This document shows, piece after piece, positions 53,514 through 63,920 of a DNA stretch of 64,000 bases. The stretch covers positions 14,548,709 to 14,612,708 of the forward strand of contig CM057003.1 in assembly GCA_029891345.1 (NCBI GenBank), read 5' to 3'. The first letter of the stretch is position 1; every line of letters begins with the position of its first letter. The stretch is from Dryococelus australis (lineage: Eukaryota > Arthropoda > Insecta > Phasmatodea > Phasmatidae). Made by a program: the position numbers and the translations under genes. Below the pieces are notes generated by a model that searched no databases, was not told the origin of the DNA, and saw nothing but the letters and a program-made list of their open reading frames with translations.

Positions 53514-56203
53514 GTATTCCGCGTCTAGTTTGTCTCCCTTAGTTTTATTGTGTACAGTACGAGACGCTGCAATATGTATGTTATTGCAAACCATTTATGT
53601 GTTGTTTTTATGTTAGGGGCTAAACATGTAAATATTTGACAGCATTTCAGAACCTCATCACAAACAAATAATATGAAAAGTGCTGTGTGTCGCTTTTCAA
53701 ATTTGTGTAAATTGTTAGGTAATTAGTATTGATCAAAACTTCCATCTGTTGCAACAGTGAACAATTATAAAGTAATATATAAATTAAGGAGTTGTAAGAT
53801 ATTTTTAATATACCTATGTAACGTCCACATTTTTCACTATTTCTGCATATTGTTAACCAAATTTATGTACTTTTCACACGTTTAAATTTGCTTATATTTA
53901 ACACTTGTAATTTTACTAATGTTGTGACATATAGGGTTTTGAATAATTATATGTACGAATGGCACTATTCATGTGTAAATGCATTTAGTAAGCTAGTTTT
54001 ATTTTTTATTTGTATTTTGAAATTAAAATTTTATATTAATTACTTTTTCACGGCCTCAACTGATTGTTAATGATTCGGGGGTATTTTTATATATTTTTAT
54101 TGCATTTCTATGAGACCTTAAATTCTATGGATTAGGGATTTATGCCGTTTTGGAGTGAGTCCGTTTAGATTTACGTAGCGAGCCATTCGATTGGTCAGCA
54201 GGTTTAAAAAATGCACCCCTACTGGCGGGAGAGTCCAGCATATACTAGGCAGGTCCATTTCGGATAGAATCTCGCTCTCAGCCGCCATCTTCCAAAGCAT
54301 CAAGACGTTAGAACAGGACGCCCGTCCAGCAGTTGGACGAGGCCTAGGATATTTAAGTTAGATTTTAGGGTGTTCTGCTTTAACAGCTCGCTTAAAGTTT
54401 TTATTTGTGTATTAACATCGAGTAGAGCGTGCAAGAGCTCCTCAGTTTTAGTATTAAGCAGCTGTTTAGTAGATAGTCAGGTAGTTAGACGTCGCTACGT
54501 TCGTGAGCCGTGAGCCACGTCAGACAGAACCCCTACACTTCTTATTGTTACATCCTGAGCCTACAAGATTTGATCCTGTCCTGTTTCCTCCTAATTAAAT
54601 GGTACCTGAAATTTTCTAACACAATATGCATATAAATCAGTTACTATACACACTCTATAGTTTTTTAAGTTGTTCCAGAAAACGCAAAGTAAAATATGGT
54701 CTTGAGAGTTTTTAGATACTGCTATAAAATGTTAAGTTGTGTGTGTCGAAAGAAACAACGGTCTTCTACATTATAATGCGTTAATATAATATTCCGAAAT
54801 AGACGGCAATATTCAAATAAACACATCTCCCCTTCTCGCGCTGCGCACGGCAACAACACCGTTAGGCGAACAGACTTGACACTTCCCACAGTCCTCAACT
54901 TCGCCCGGGCGTCAGGTGGCCTGTCGGTTACACACGCTCACGCACGCTCTCGCCGCACCACAACACACACACATACACACACACAACCCGCACACGCACA
55001 CACACTCACGCATACATACACACACACGCGCACAGAGCGCGCGTTGAGAATTGACAACGTTTGGTTGACGGATAGCGCGTCTCGCTGGCTCTGTCAGTGT
55101 ATATTTAGTTCGCAAACTCGACACGCGCTGACGATAGCAGGACTCCTCGCGACGTCTTTCCAATCCACTTTAAAGACGATATCACAAGATACCAGATTCC
55201 GTAAGGCTTGTGTACTGTAAGGTCCGCCATAGCGGCCGTTATACGGACTAGTATGGCACCCGCCGTGGCATTTCCCTCCTCGAACGGCCAGATTTCGTAC
55301 CAGGTTTTGTAATTGGACACGTCCTATTTTTCGTGGCAGGTTCCACACCGGCTTTCGTACCTAACCAATCACATCGCAGTTTCAGAGCGTGGGGCGCTCC
55401 CCGTGGCTACTACTTGAAACGAGTTGATGAAACCGAAAAGTACGCATCCATCTTGATTATACATCCGTGAGGTTGAAACTCTTTCAAATATATCTAAAAT
55501 ATCCCAAAGACGAATAATATTGGCTATTGCAACTTTGAATTACTGTTTAAAACCGTTCTAAATACATAAAACCGCTCTAAATCAGACGTTCGCAGCGCGG
55601 CTCCCACCGCGGCCTGATGACGTCAGAACGATACGTTTGTGTGTGAAACACAAAGCGAAAGGACCGGCTTGTACTATCGCACATTTACATTTAACTCACT
55701 GCTCATTCCCAACGAGTAATAGCCACCACGGACCCGAGCGCAACATCTCGTGGCGCTCACTTTCCGGGCATAAGGAGCTGGGCTATAAGACGTCAAGTCA
55801 AAAATTTCAAATTAGGTTTTTAAAACTCGCCAGTCATTACCAGCAACTATCACTCTACTTACAGTATATAAAATAACTATTTAATTTCTGCACTTTAGAA
55901 TTTGTATTGAAGTCGTCTGTAGGATTCGGAATGGTGTTTTTGCCGGGAAGGGAGAACTGGTTTCTTTGCACGAGTATTTTAACCCCTTGTGGTTTTTCGC
56001 TGACCACATGCCCCTGTGTAATTATTGCGTGACGTGAGCTTAATCCATCACCGTAACGTTCCACACGGGTGATTTAAAATTGACACTTTAATCGACGCTT
56101 GACGTACCCTAAACAAATGTTTCTCCGCCAGAGAGCGAAACACGAACAGTTAAATGGGAACGAGAAACACGAATGCTTTCGACACCGGACCCGCAGATCT
56201 ATA
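53514..56203. other. Intergenic, nothing firmly recognised
   Basis: AT-rich to 54.1 kb. A GCCGCCATCTTCC stretch at 54.28 kb and a CpG-rich block with (CA)n at 54.83-55.6 kb could be promoter-like, but frames there (for example the minus frame at 55094-55348) match no family that I know. Confidence 0.4.
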
Positions 56204-56424
56204 GGCTGTTCACGGTAAAGTAAGCACTTTTGAGGCCCTAATTACTGATTTTATTTCAGCCTTTTTTTTTTTAAATTTTTAAATCACCTTTTTAAATAAA
56301 TGTTGTCATGTAAGCTATAGATTTAGTGTGTAGATTCCACCGCACTCGGAGTTTAACGTCTAAAATGTATTTATTGACTATTATTCCAAATGAGAGGGCT
56401 TTCAGAAGTGCTCGCTTTACCACA
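56204..56424 (-). mobile_element. MITE B, one TIR truncated
   Basis: GGCTGTTCACGGTAAAGTAA, then AATTACTGATTTTATTTCAG, ATTCCACCGCACTCGGAG and CTATTATTCCAAATGAGAGG, to GTGCTCGCTTTACC. The remainder of the right TIR is replaced by an A fragment. Confidence 0.87.
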
Positions 56425-56786
56425 CTGTTTTGTATTCCACCCTATGTTTAATTACCGTTGCAGTGGGCCTAATTACTTCATACGTTGGTCAACTTAAAAA
56501 AAAATAACTGTTGAATTATTAGAAAAAGAAATATTTTACAAGTTTGCTAACACTCACACGTTCACAAAAAAAAAAAAAAACAGAAAACAAATAATCGCAT
56601 ATCTCACAAATGTTTACCGTACACTGTGACTTCAACTTTAAGACATGAAAATACTTTCTTTCCCACGCTACTAGCATCACTGGGCGTTCACCAATCAGTG
56701 CGCCATTAAAATACGCATGTGTAGGTAGGGACAGTGGTACTTTACAAATGTTGACTTCAGAAGTGCTCGATTAACCGTCAATAACC
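56425..56786 (+). mobile_element. MITE A, left-truncated, diverged
   Basis: GTTTTGTATTCCACCCTATG, CATACGTTGGTCAACTT and AATGTTTACCGTACACTGTG, to GTGCTCGATTAACCGTCAAT. Fused to the preceding B copy. Confidence 0.8.
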
Positions 56787-57907
56787 TATAAGAAATATTT
56801 CACGAATCTCCAGCATCAGTGAATATTGTACCGAGGACTTGGGTGTAGCTGTGTCGGCCGTTTGTTTCGCGTGAATACGTCCACGTCGACTTGATGGGAC
56901 GCCTTGATGTTTTTTTTACGTTCCCGGCGCACTTTCACTCGATCATACGGTGTTTTACGGATATCACTGGATTGCTTTTGAGATGCTCCTTCCAACCTTA
57001 TACGACTTCTGTATTTCGACTTGGCTTTTTGACTAGTATAGGCAGACATTGTGTTAAGTTTTCTTTATTTTTATTTTTTACATTAAACGCGTACCATTTC
57101 ACCATAACCATCCCACACAAATGTTTTTATACACGCAATTGATTGATCTTGACGAGAACTGTCGACTGAAACTTATACGAGCGTCGTAGCTTCTCCTAGT
57201 CAAAAGTTATACTACGCGGAAGTTATGAGACGCGGCGAAACGAACTCAAAATTGCGGACCCCACCCCCCCCCCCCCAAACACACTCGGCTCTGCGCGATG
57301 CTTCGCAGTCCTCACTCAACATAAAATATTCTTTGATCCTTTGGCAATCGAGTGGTGTAATTGAATTTTGGACGTAGACCATAGATCCGGAGCTGCAATG
57401 CCTAACTGTATTTAAAGACGTCTTCACGTAAAAAAAAAATCGGGATCATGTACGTAACAGGAAATATAAGAAAACTATTATCTGCAGCCACCACTATTTA
57501 CTTTTACGGCATCAAATGTAAGAAAAGAGAAAAAGAAAGAAAATTATTAAAATAAAAGCATCTTTACCCCTCTCCCGGACATTTACCCGAAAAATAGAAG
57601 AAAAGTATAAAACTGCATCTGTGTTTTAATCCACCGGCTTTCATCGGGTGTAAAAAAAATTCCCACTGTTGCGTATCCAATGTCCAAGGAATGCAGCTTT
57701 CCATTAGTGCTTTCCATTAAGGCGCAATGGAACACATGCTAAAAAGTCTCAAGCGTGGGAACACGCAAACAACGCGAAACAGAATACACGGAAGAAAAAC
57801 AAGACACGACTCTTTGAAAAACAGGACCAGTCCGCATGTCACATATGCTAGCCTATCACGCGCAATGCGAAGAAATTCTCCACGGGCATTAATATTGAAG
57901 TCAAGCT
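56787..57907. other. Intergenic, nothing recognised
   Basis: A poly-C run of about 13 lies near 57265. The 77-83-aa frames near 56.8-57.1 kb show no family. Confidence 0.5.
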
Positions 57908-58630
57908 ACAATGTGAACAACTCATAATGAAGTAGTACAGACACCATACAAATTGTCAGAAAGCCAGATTTACGAAACAAGAATGTATATCTATCGCAAC
58001 GATATAAAATATCTTATTGCTAAAAATATACTTTTTAAATGTAAAAATGTAATCGTTACAATTGTCTGTATTTTTAACAAAATTTAAGCGCATCTCCATT
58101 CTGAATGCTTCGGAAAGCAGAATTGGCAAGAACATCTTCTTCAAGAAAGATCGTTATAGCATTTACTGTGATCATGTGTGATAAAATCATATGAATAATT
58201 GATCATATCAATTTTATAACTAACTTTATTTACGTCAGTTTTAGCCACAAATGTTTGTGACAAATGGACGAGCATAAAAATAATTAGAAATTATTTTCTG
58301 CATTATTATTACAATTTTATTACACACAATAATAGTAGATATTATGACGATATTCCACGACGAAGATTTTGTTTCAAATTCTGCTTTCTGATGCATCCAG
58401 AATGGAAATGCGCTTAAATTTGGTTAAAAATACAGACTATTTTAATCGATTACATTTTTACATTTAAAAAGTATATTTTTAGCAATAAAATATTTTATAT
58501 CGTTGCGATAGATATACATTCTTCTTTCATAAATCTGGCTTTCTGACAATTTGTATGGTGTCTGTACTACTTCATTATGAGTTGTTCACATTGTATAGTC
58601 GGGTGCAATGCTCCACCCATAGGTCGTAGC
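57908..58630. mobile_element. Foldback element D copy 2 (best preserved)
   Basis: The left arm from ACAATGTGAACAACTCATAA (57908) to about 58160 is mirrored by the right arm from about 58339 to 58594. The outer 120 bp or so of the arms are almost identical (AGTAGTACAGACACCATACA, AATTGTCAGAAAGCCAG, TGTATATCTATCGCAACGAT). Inner parts match with more changes (AAGCGCATCTCCATTCTG). The centre of about 180 bp is unique. Right of the palindrome, GTCGGGTGCAATGCTCCACC is shared with copy 1's left flank and the fragment near 3.13 kb. Confidence 0.88.
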
Positions 58631-59552
58631 TTTACATCGACCATAAGGCGTGGGTTCACCCCTTTTGTAGAAATTCTTCGTTTTTTCGCATCATAATTTC
58701 GGATTCAAAGTAATTACTGGCAATGTACGATTATAGAAAATTTTCATCTTATGAGTTGTTTAATATAGTAGTGAGTAATTTTTATTTCTTTTACTGCTTG
58801 TTGTAATAAGTCATAAATATTCTATTTTAACAATATGTTACTGTCTTTTTAGCAAGCGGGAAATAACACACAGTGCAAATTAGATTAGGAAGTATTAAAC
58901 CTCTGGTAAACTGTAAATTTTCTATAACCAAGCATTTATAATGACACTTTTGAAAATGAAATTATGACACGGAAACCATGAATTTCTGCATAATAGCAGA
59001 GCCTTAAAATCGCGACGGTATTTGGCTCACACCTGTGACACTCCAGCAGAATGTGGCGAAATGTTGGAGTGTCATGCCGGAATCACATAGCCTCGACAAG
59101 CATGACACTACAGCACCGACACGACACTTAAAAACTAAACAGGCAATGAAATACAAGGTAGATATGACGCAATCCCGACAATTCTGTCGACCAAACAAGC
59201 AATTTCGGATTAGAAATTATTTCTATTTCCGTCGTGTCGTGCGGCACGACGCTTAGGGTTTACACCCTTGCAAAAGTAAATTTTCCTGCAATTCCAAATA
59301 CGCAGCTTAAAAGAAGAAAAAAAAAGTGTATTTAATTCTTAAAAATAATAATTTTACCTTTGTACGTAGGCTATTAGCGATAACACTTAAGTCACTATTA
59401 TTTATTCAAAATTTCTCGTCTGCCCAACGACTTGGAAACTAGCGTAGTTAATCAGCGCCTTCTAAGTGGTTCCGAAAACTTCTAATCGTGTGTAAACTGT
59501 CGGGCTGTAAATTCGAGCAGTCGCATTGAAAATATAAATGTTGTGTCGTGGT
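58631..59552. other. Intergenic with a short hairpin
   Basis: TGACACTCCAGCA at about 59037 and TGTTGGAGTGTCA at about 59063 form a 13-bp stem with one G-T mismatch. GTCGTGTCGTGCGGCACGAC at 59231-59250 is another small palindromic stretch. No gene. Confidence 0.5.
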
Positions 59553-60114
59553 CAGTAGAAGACTATTGCAGATCTTGGCGCGACTCAATAGTTTATTCAC
59601 GCAAATTTCTCACTTTCAAGCAACAATTTTTCAATCTCTTCTGCAAACACGATTCATATCTTCAGTTTCACCCCAAAATCTATATAATTTGACCCAAATC
59701 TGCGTTCTCAATAAAGCGCATTAAAAAAAAAACATACTTTGTTGACTCTTTGATCGGTGGTCCATTTTCAGGATGAATGAAGCTAAATTTAGGTCAAAAA
59801 GGGTAAATATTTACTTTAAATTTGAAAGCCAAATAAATTAGTAAAAATAATATCACAAGAAAAGTATGAAAATTCTTGGAATTTCATCAGAAATATGATG
59901 ATTTAGCTTGAAAATGAATCTTTAAAGAACCACATACAAAGAATGAACACAAGTTGAAAACTGATTTTGATTTTGACCCCAAATATGTTGATTTTGAGTT
60001 GCGCTTTGAAAGATTTGACGGGGAATTAGAATTTCGTTTGAATTTAGCTTGGAATTGGTTTGAATTTTACTTAAAATATTGAGCTGCGCCAAGATCTGCA
60101 ATAGGCCTCTACTG
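59553..60114. mobile_element. TIR element J, about 560 bp
   Basis: The left end CAGTAGAAGACTATTGCAGA, then TCTTGGCGCGACTCAATA, is mirrored by the right end (reverse complement CAGTAGAGGCCTATTGCAGA, then TCTTGGCGCAGCTCAATA). These are 38-bp TIRs with about five differences. The interior is AT-rich and non-coding. CAG termini are compatible with hAT, but no 8-bp target duplication was found. Confidence 0.75.
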
Positions 60115-60300
60115 TAGTCGCTGTTATGATCGTGTCGTGGTGTGTTTGTCGGGGCTGTGTGATCTCACGACAGGCATTACAAGCAGAAATCTCACCAAGC
60201 TGTGTATAGGACAGCGTCTTCGTTTGCAAGAAGACCCGCTCTTGGGAGCAACGCCTCGATTCCCGCCTGTCTCTCTCCCTGCTCTTCGCGCGTTGCTAAA

Positions 60301-60711
60301 GGCTGCCTTCACGATAAAGTGAGCACTTTTGAAATTAACCTTAGAAAAAAGTCACTGCTCATACCTGCGTATAATTTAACGGGCGCTCTGAGTGACATGC
60401 ACCCAATAAAGATAAGAAGTAGTTCCATATCGTAGCGTCGAATAAAAAGTGTTAGGTAAAAATTTGTGTTAACTTAAATTATTTATTTCGCTTTCAGTAA
60501 TTTTTTTGAAATGTATGGAAATGTAAAAATAAACAGATTTGTACAGTATTTACTTTTTTAATAATGCCACATTTTCACTTGACCGACGCATGAATAAAGT
60601 GACGAGGCTCATGCAAATGTTAATTTTACACAAGGCGGAAGATTACACAACGCGCATACAGGGAGATCTTAAGCAGGGCTTTCGAAAGCGCTCACTTGAC
60701 CGTGAACAGCC
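60301..60711 (-). mobile_element. MITE A, full length
   Basis: GGCTGCCTTCACGATAAAGT to GCGCTCACTTGACCGTGAAC. It has a small internal deletion around the CACCCAATAAAGATAAGAAG segment. Confidence 0.9.
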
Positions 60712-61410
60712 TATATCCCATTGTTCAGCATGCGAATTATGGGGAGTGGGATGATAATTAGTTAAGGCTTTGAAATAAAGCACGCTACATGCCCGAAATA
60801 TGGCGCCCGCTTTGAACTGGGAGGGGAACCAGAATACAAAAAAAATTGTATGTGCCTGGGTGGGGCTTCGTGATGGGGGAGGGGGTGCCAAAAAAAAAAA
60901 AGAAAAAAAAAAGAAAGCGAGCGGCCGAGTTAGAAGGTTCATCGCGTGACGTATGGCACAGAGCCGGGTGGGTCGCCCCTAGACTGACTCTGATTATCTG
61001 ACCTCCAGCACGCGACGCCAAGGGGGAGGATGTCCCTGCAAGGCAAGTCCAGTTAATTATCACCCCATCCCACCCCTCCCAGACGATGTGCGGCACTGCC
61101 GCACGCGTGCCGCAAAGACGTCCTGTTACGGATGACGGATGGCCGGCCGTGCTTAATGAGGCTGCCTCGCGGGGTCGTTAAGGGGGATTAATTCGGGTTC
61201 ATTAGTCCCTCGGGAGGAAATGAGGTCAGGGCACCCCTAGCAGTGCCCTTTCCCTCTGACTCCTGCGGAACGTCTTCTGTCAGGGTGAAAGCAAGAGGGC
61301 GGATACTCGTATTATTGCTGGAACCGGCGACAAGAAACCCGACGTCATTGGGCGAAGATCCTACTCGTAAGATTATAATGTAACAACATAACCTTATTCA
61401 GTTAACTCCC
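60712..61410. other. GC-richer intergenic, nothing recognised
   Basis: Purine-rich and A-runs near 60890-60915. 61.1-61.35 kb is GC-rich with no frame of interest. Confidence 0.5.
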
Positions 61411-61480
61411 GGGGCCGCTGTGGTGTAGTGGTTAGACCATTCGCCTCCCATCTGGGCGAACCGGGTTCGATTCCCGGCGG
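61411..61480 (+). mobile_element. tRNA-derived SINE copy 8, head (split)
   Basis: GGGGCCGCTGTGGTGTAGTG (A box TGGTGTAGTGG), then GTTAGACCATTCGCCTCCCA, TCTGGGCGAACCGG and the B box GGTTCGATTCC, form the cleanest tRNA-like head in the window. The SINE continues at 62428 after a 947-bp insertion. Confidence 0.9.
61467..61480. repeat. Left copy of a 14-bp target duplication
   Basis: TCGATTCCCGGCGG here versus TCGATTCCCGGTGG at 62428-62441 (one difference). It flanks the inserted retroposon. Confidence 0.85.
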
Positions 61481-62427
61481 TTTTTTCTAATCTACCTTAT
61501 TCTAAGTGTAAGTCCGAAGGTAGTGTCGGGATCTAATTGCATCTCAGGGCAGAGCCCCTTACGCCTAACGGAGAGGGAATTGAAAACAAAGGAGGTGGGC
61601 ATCGCGGCCGAGAGGGAATGGGTAGGCATGGCCATCACTTTGGGGCCATGCCTACCTCCCTAAGTGTAGTGTAGTTGAAGTCACATTAAGAAGGGGTATG
61701 GTAAAACCCATACTGACAGCAAAGGAGTTAAACTCGTGGGAGCACTAGTGAAAATGCTAAAGGAGGTAGCAGGTGTGGAGTCCATGCTGTTTGGTATTGG
61801 AGTGAAGAATCTAGTAGAGGTGGAGGGGTTGTGGGCCAGCATGTTAAAGGAACATGCGCCCTTGAGGTGGAACTGCCATCCATGTTCCTGCGCGGGCAGC
61901 CTGACTACCCGCACAGCAACATCGACAGCAGTGACTTAAGGCAGGGTCCTTAAGCTTCCAGCTGAGGACGCAATAAATCTGACAGCTGAGTCATGGAACC
62001 TACTCCATCTTCGTTCTTCTGCGCCGACATCAGGAGCTCCGCATCGTGGGTGAAGGTGGGGAGTAACGGATCAGGTAGCCACCCCCTCTCCCTCCTCCAA
62101 AATCTCCCTCGGTCGTAGGTGAGCAGCGCTCGGCGGGACATCCAGGAGCTACCAGTTGTGGAGGCGAATCCGCTGGCCCACGAGTGAAGGCTGGCGCCAT
62201 TGCTGCCAAGTTCCGATGCTGTTCCATTCCGCACGCATCTACAGTTGATAGCCCGCAGAATCCAGCAGTGGAGTGGTTCGCCACACTTCGCATGTTTCAG
62301 CACCTCGGGTTACACCCAACACCCTTGATCGTTGGGCCGCCCCCAGCAGATGCGAGAAGCCACCAACAACTGAGCCACCCAGGCTCCCGACGAACACGAC
62401 CGTCCGCCACGAGGGCCGACGCCCAAG
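61481..62427 (-). mobile_element. Unidentified retroposon inserted in the SINE
   Basis: 947 bp lie between the duplicated target sites. On the minus strand the insert ends AGATTAGAAAAAA, that is, a short A tail abutting the left target copy. Near its 5' end is GGTGGCTCAGTTGTTGG, an A-box-like tRNA D-arm sequence. It has a 117-aa minus frame (61950-62303) ending AELLMSAQKNEDGVGSMTQL and a few residues before TAA, so a processed pseudogene is an alternative to a long SINE. A perfect 13-bp stem (GGTAGGCATGGCC / GGCCATGCCTACC, 61621-61656) lies in its 3' part. Confidence 0.7.
61621..61656. repeat. Perfect 13-bp hairpin
   Basis: GGTAGGCATGGCC (61621-61633) and GGCCATGCCTACC (61644-61656) are exact reverse complements with a 10-nt loop, within the inserted retroposon. 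Confidence 0.92.
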
Positions 62428-62568
62428 TCGATTCCCGGTGGGTTACGTCCCAGATTTGGGAATCGTGTCGGGGGGCGTTTCCACCGCCCTTGTATTCCGA
62501 AATTGCTCCATACTCACCTCACTTCACCCTTATCGCCTCTCAAGACCTCAATGATCAGAGCCGCACAA
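62428..62568 (+). mobile_element. tRNA-derived SINE copy 8, body (split)
   Basis: TCGATTCCCGGTGGGTTACG, TTTGGGAATCGTGTCGG and ATTGCTCCATACTCACCTCA, to the tail GCCTCTCAAGACCTCAATGA. Same order as in the other copies, continuing the head at 61411. The CTGGTCGGCGGG block is deleted. Confidence 0.88.
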
Positions 62569-62656
62569 ATCTCTTCACTCACTCACCCACCATATACTTC
62601 AGATAACTACAGAGTATAAACCTTCTCCAACTCACTTTAACGCATGGTCCCACATG

Positions 62657-63544
62657 CACTGAGAGAAAGGTTTTGTTGGTTCAAACAACATTTGTTTGTT
62701 GCAACCAAATTACTTGTTTGTATAGGGGCAGTGAAATATTTTGTTGCTGAAACCATATTATTTTGTTGTTCTCATTTGGTTGCGCCAGACTGTTAGATAT
62801 GTTCGGCTACACGTACATTAAACAGCTAGGGCCGATATAAAAGTTCGCGCGAGTTTCGAACCTTGATCACCTGCTACGCCTTAATAATTATTATTTCGTT
62901 GTTGTTTATTTGACGTTGTTGTGACCTTTGACGTTGACGAAGCTCTAGCGCGGCTGATTTGTTGACAGGTTCCCAGTGCGACAAGCGAAATGAAAATCTG
63001 CTGCGCTGGTGGCACCGGGGCGCGAACCCGTGACCCTCAGGCTACAGGTCGGTCACCCTACCCATGAGCTGTGAGGACAAGGCATCCTCGTTATCTAATG
63101 TGACAACTGATGACGCCGGAACTGCAAATATTGGGCAACGTGTGCAAACAAATATTTCAAGTTTTACAGCTTTACTTGCCAGTTTCTTGTTTCATTAGTG
63201 TGTTTATAAGATTAAGCATCAATAGATGCACTAACAAACACTGTTACTATCCTAACTATCACAAAAAATACAAACAAACTCTCGAGCTGTATTTTCAAAC
63301 GAAGGCAGTCAAATGAGTGGCCAAACAAGTATATACAATTGATAAACAAAATATTTAGTTGACAGGGTAATTTTTTTTTTGGCCGAACACAGAGATTTTG
63401 TTTATTCAAACATAATCTATTTTGTTAGACGAACAAAATTTATTTTGTTACTTTTCACATTTTGTTTGCTCAACAATATTTAGTTATGGCAACTAAATTT
63501 ATATGTGGCAAAATACAAATATTTTATTCTATTTTCTCTGAGTG
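62657..63544. mobile_element. TIR element H, about 0.9 kb
   Basis: CACTGAGAGAAA at 62657-62668 and TTTCTCTGAGTG at 63533-63544 are inverted with one mismatch. Both subterminal regions are rich in TTGTT/AACAA motifs (TTGTTTGTTGCAACCAAATT on the left; ACAAAATTTATTTTGTTACT on the right). A tRNA-like segment lies inside. No transposase frame is visible. The superfamily is not determined. Confidence 0.6.
62998..63075 (-). repeat. tRNA-like segment
   Basis: On the minus strand AGCTCATGGGTAGGGTGACC (A-box/D-arm-like) is followed by CACGGGTTCGCGCCCC (B-box/T-arm-like) at tRNA spacing. The acceptor ends do not pair well, so this is probably tRNA-derived, not a working tRNA. Confidence 0.45.
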
Positions 63545-63592
63545 TGTAGTCAAACCAACCCGCCCATATTCTACCATCACAATCAGTGATCA

Positions 63593-63920
63593 CGTCTTGT
63601 GTACTTTTCTGAAGTTCTGTTTAAGTTCAACTTGCAGCATATTCCTCCGCCTTGTCTAGTAAATTACACCAAAAGGGGTAACGCGTCGCATTATTGGGCA
63701 CCCAGATTAATAATATTTGTAATGACAACTATTCAATTCTATATTTTATCTAAGATATTGTTAATTTTAGTTATAATTGTAATATTCTTATTTATAGATA
63801 AAATGCGAGTAAATCTTCAGTTCGACCAAAACTTAGATATTTTTACGTTAGCAGAAGTATAAAACACTTGCGATACATAACAAACAAACGCTCCACACAT
63901 GGGGTGATTTTTCAAAGGCT
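63593..63920 (+). mobile_element. Repeat C copy 4
   Basis: TTTTCTGAAGTTCTGTTTAA, then TTCAACTTGCAGCATATTCC and TCCGCC, and later AGAAGTATAAAACACTTGCG and CATGGGGTGATTTTTCAAAG. Parallel to copy 3. Confidence 0.65.

Noticed and set aside
54876..55163. Frames through the (CA)n tract
   Set aside because: Dinucleotide-repeat artefact (Thr/His and Cys/Val runs).
61411..61480. Functional tRNA gene
   Set aside because: A and B boxes are good, but the acceptor stem does not close and the same head leads seven other SINE copies.
62184..62606. 140-aa plus frame
   Set aside because: Crosses the junction between the inserted retroposon and the SINE, so it cannot be an old gene; better explained by the nested insertion.
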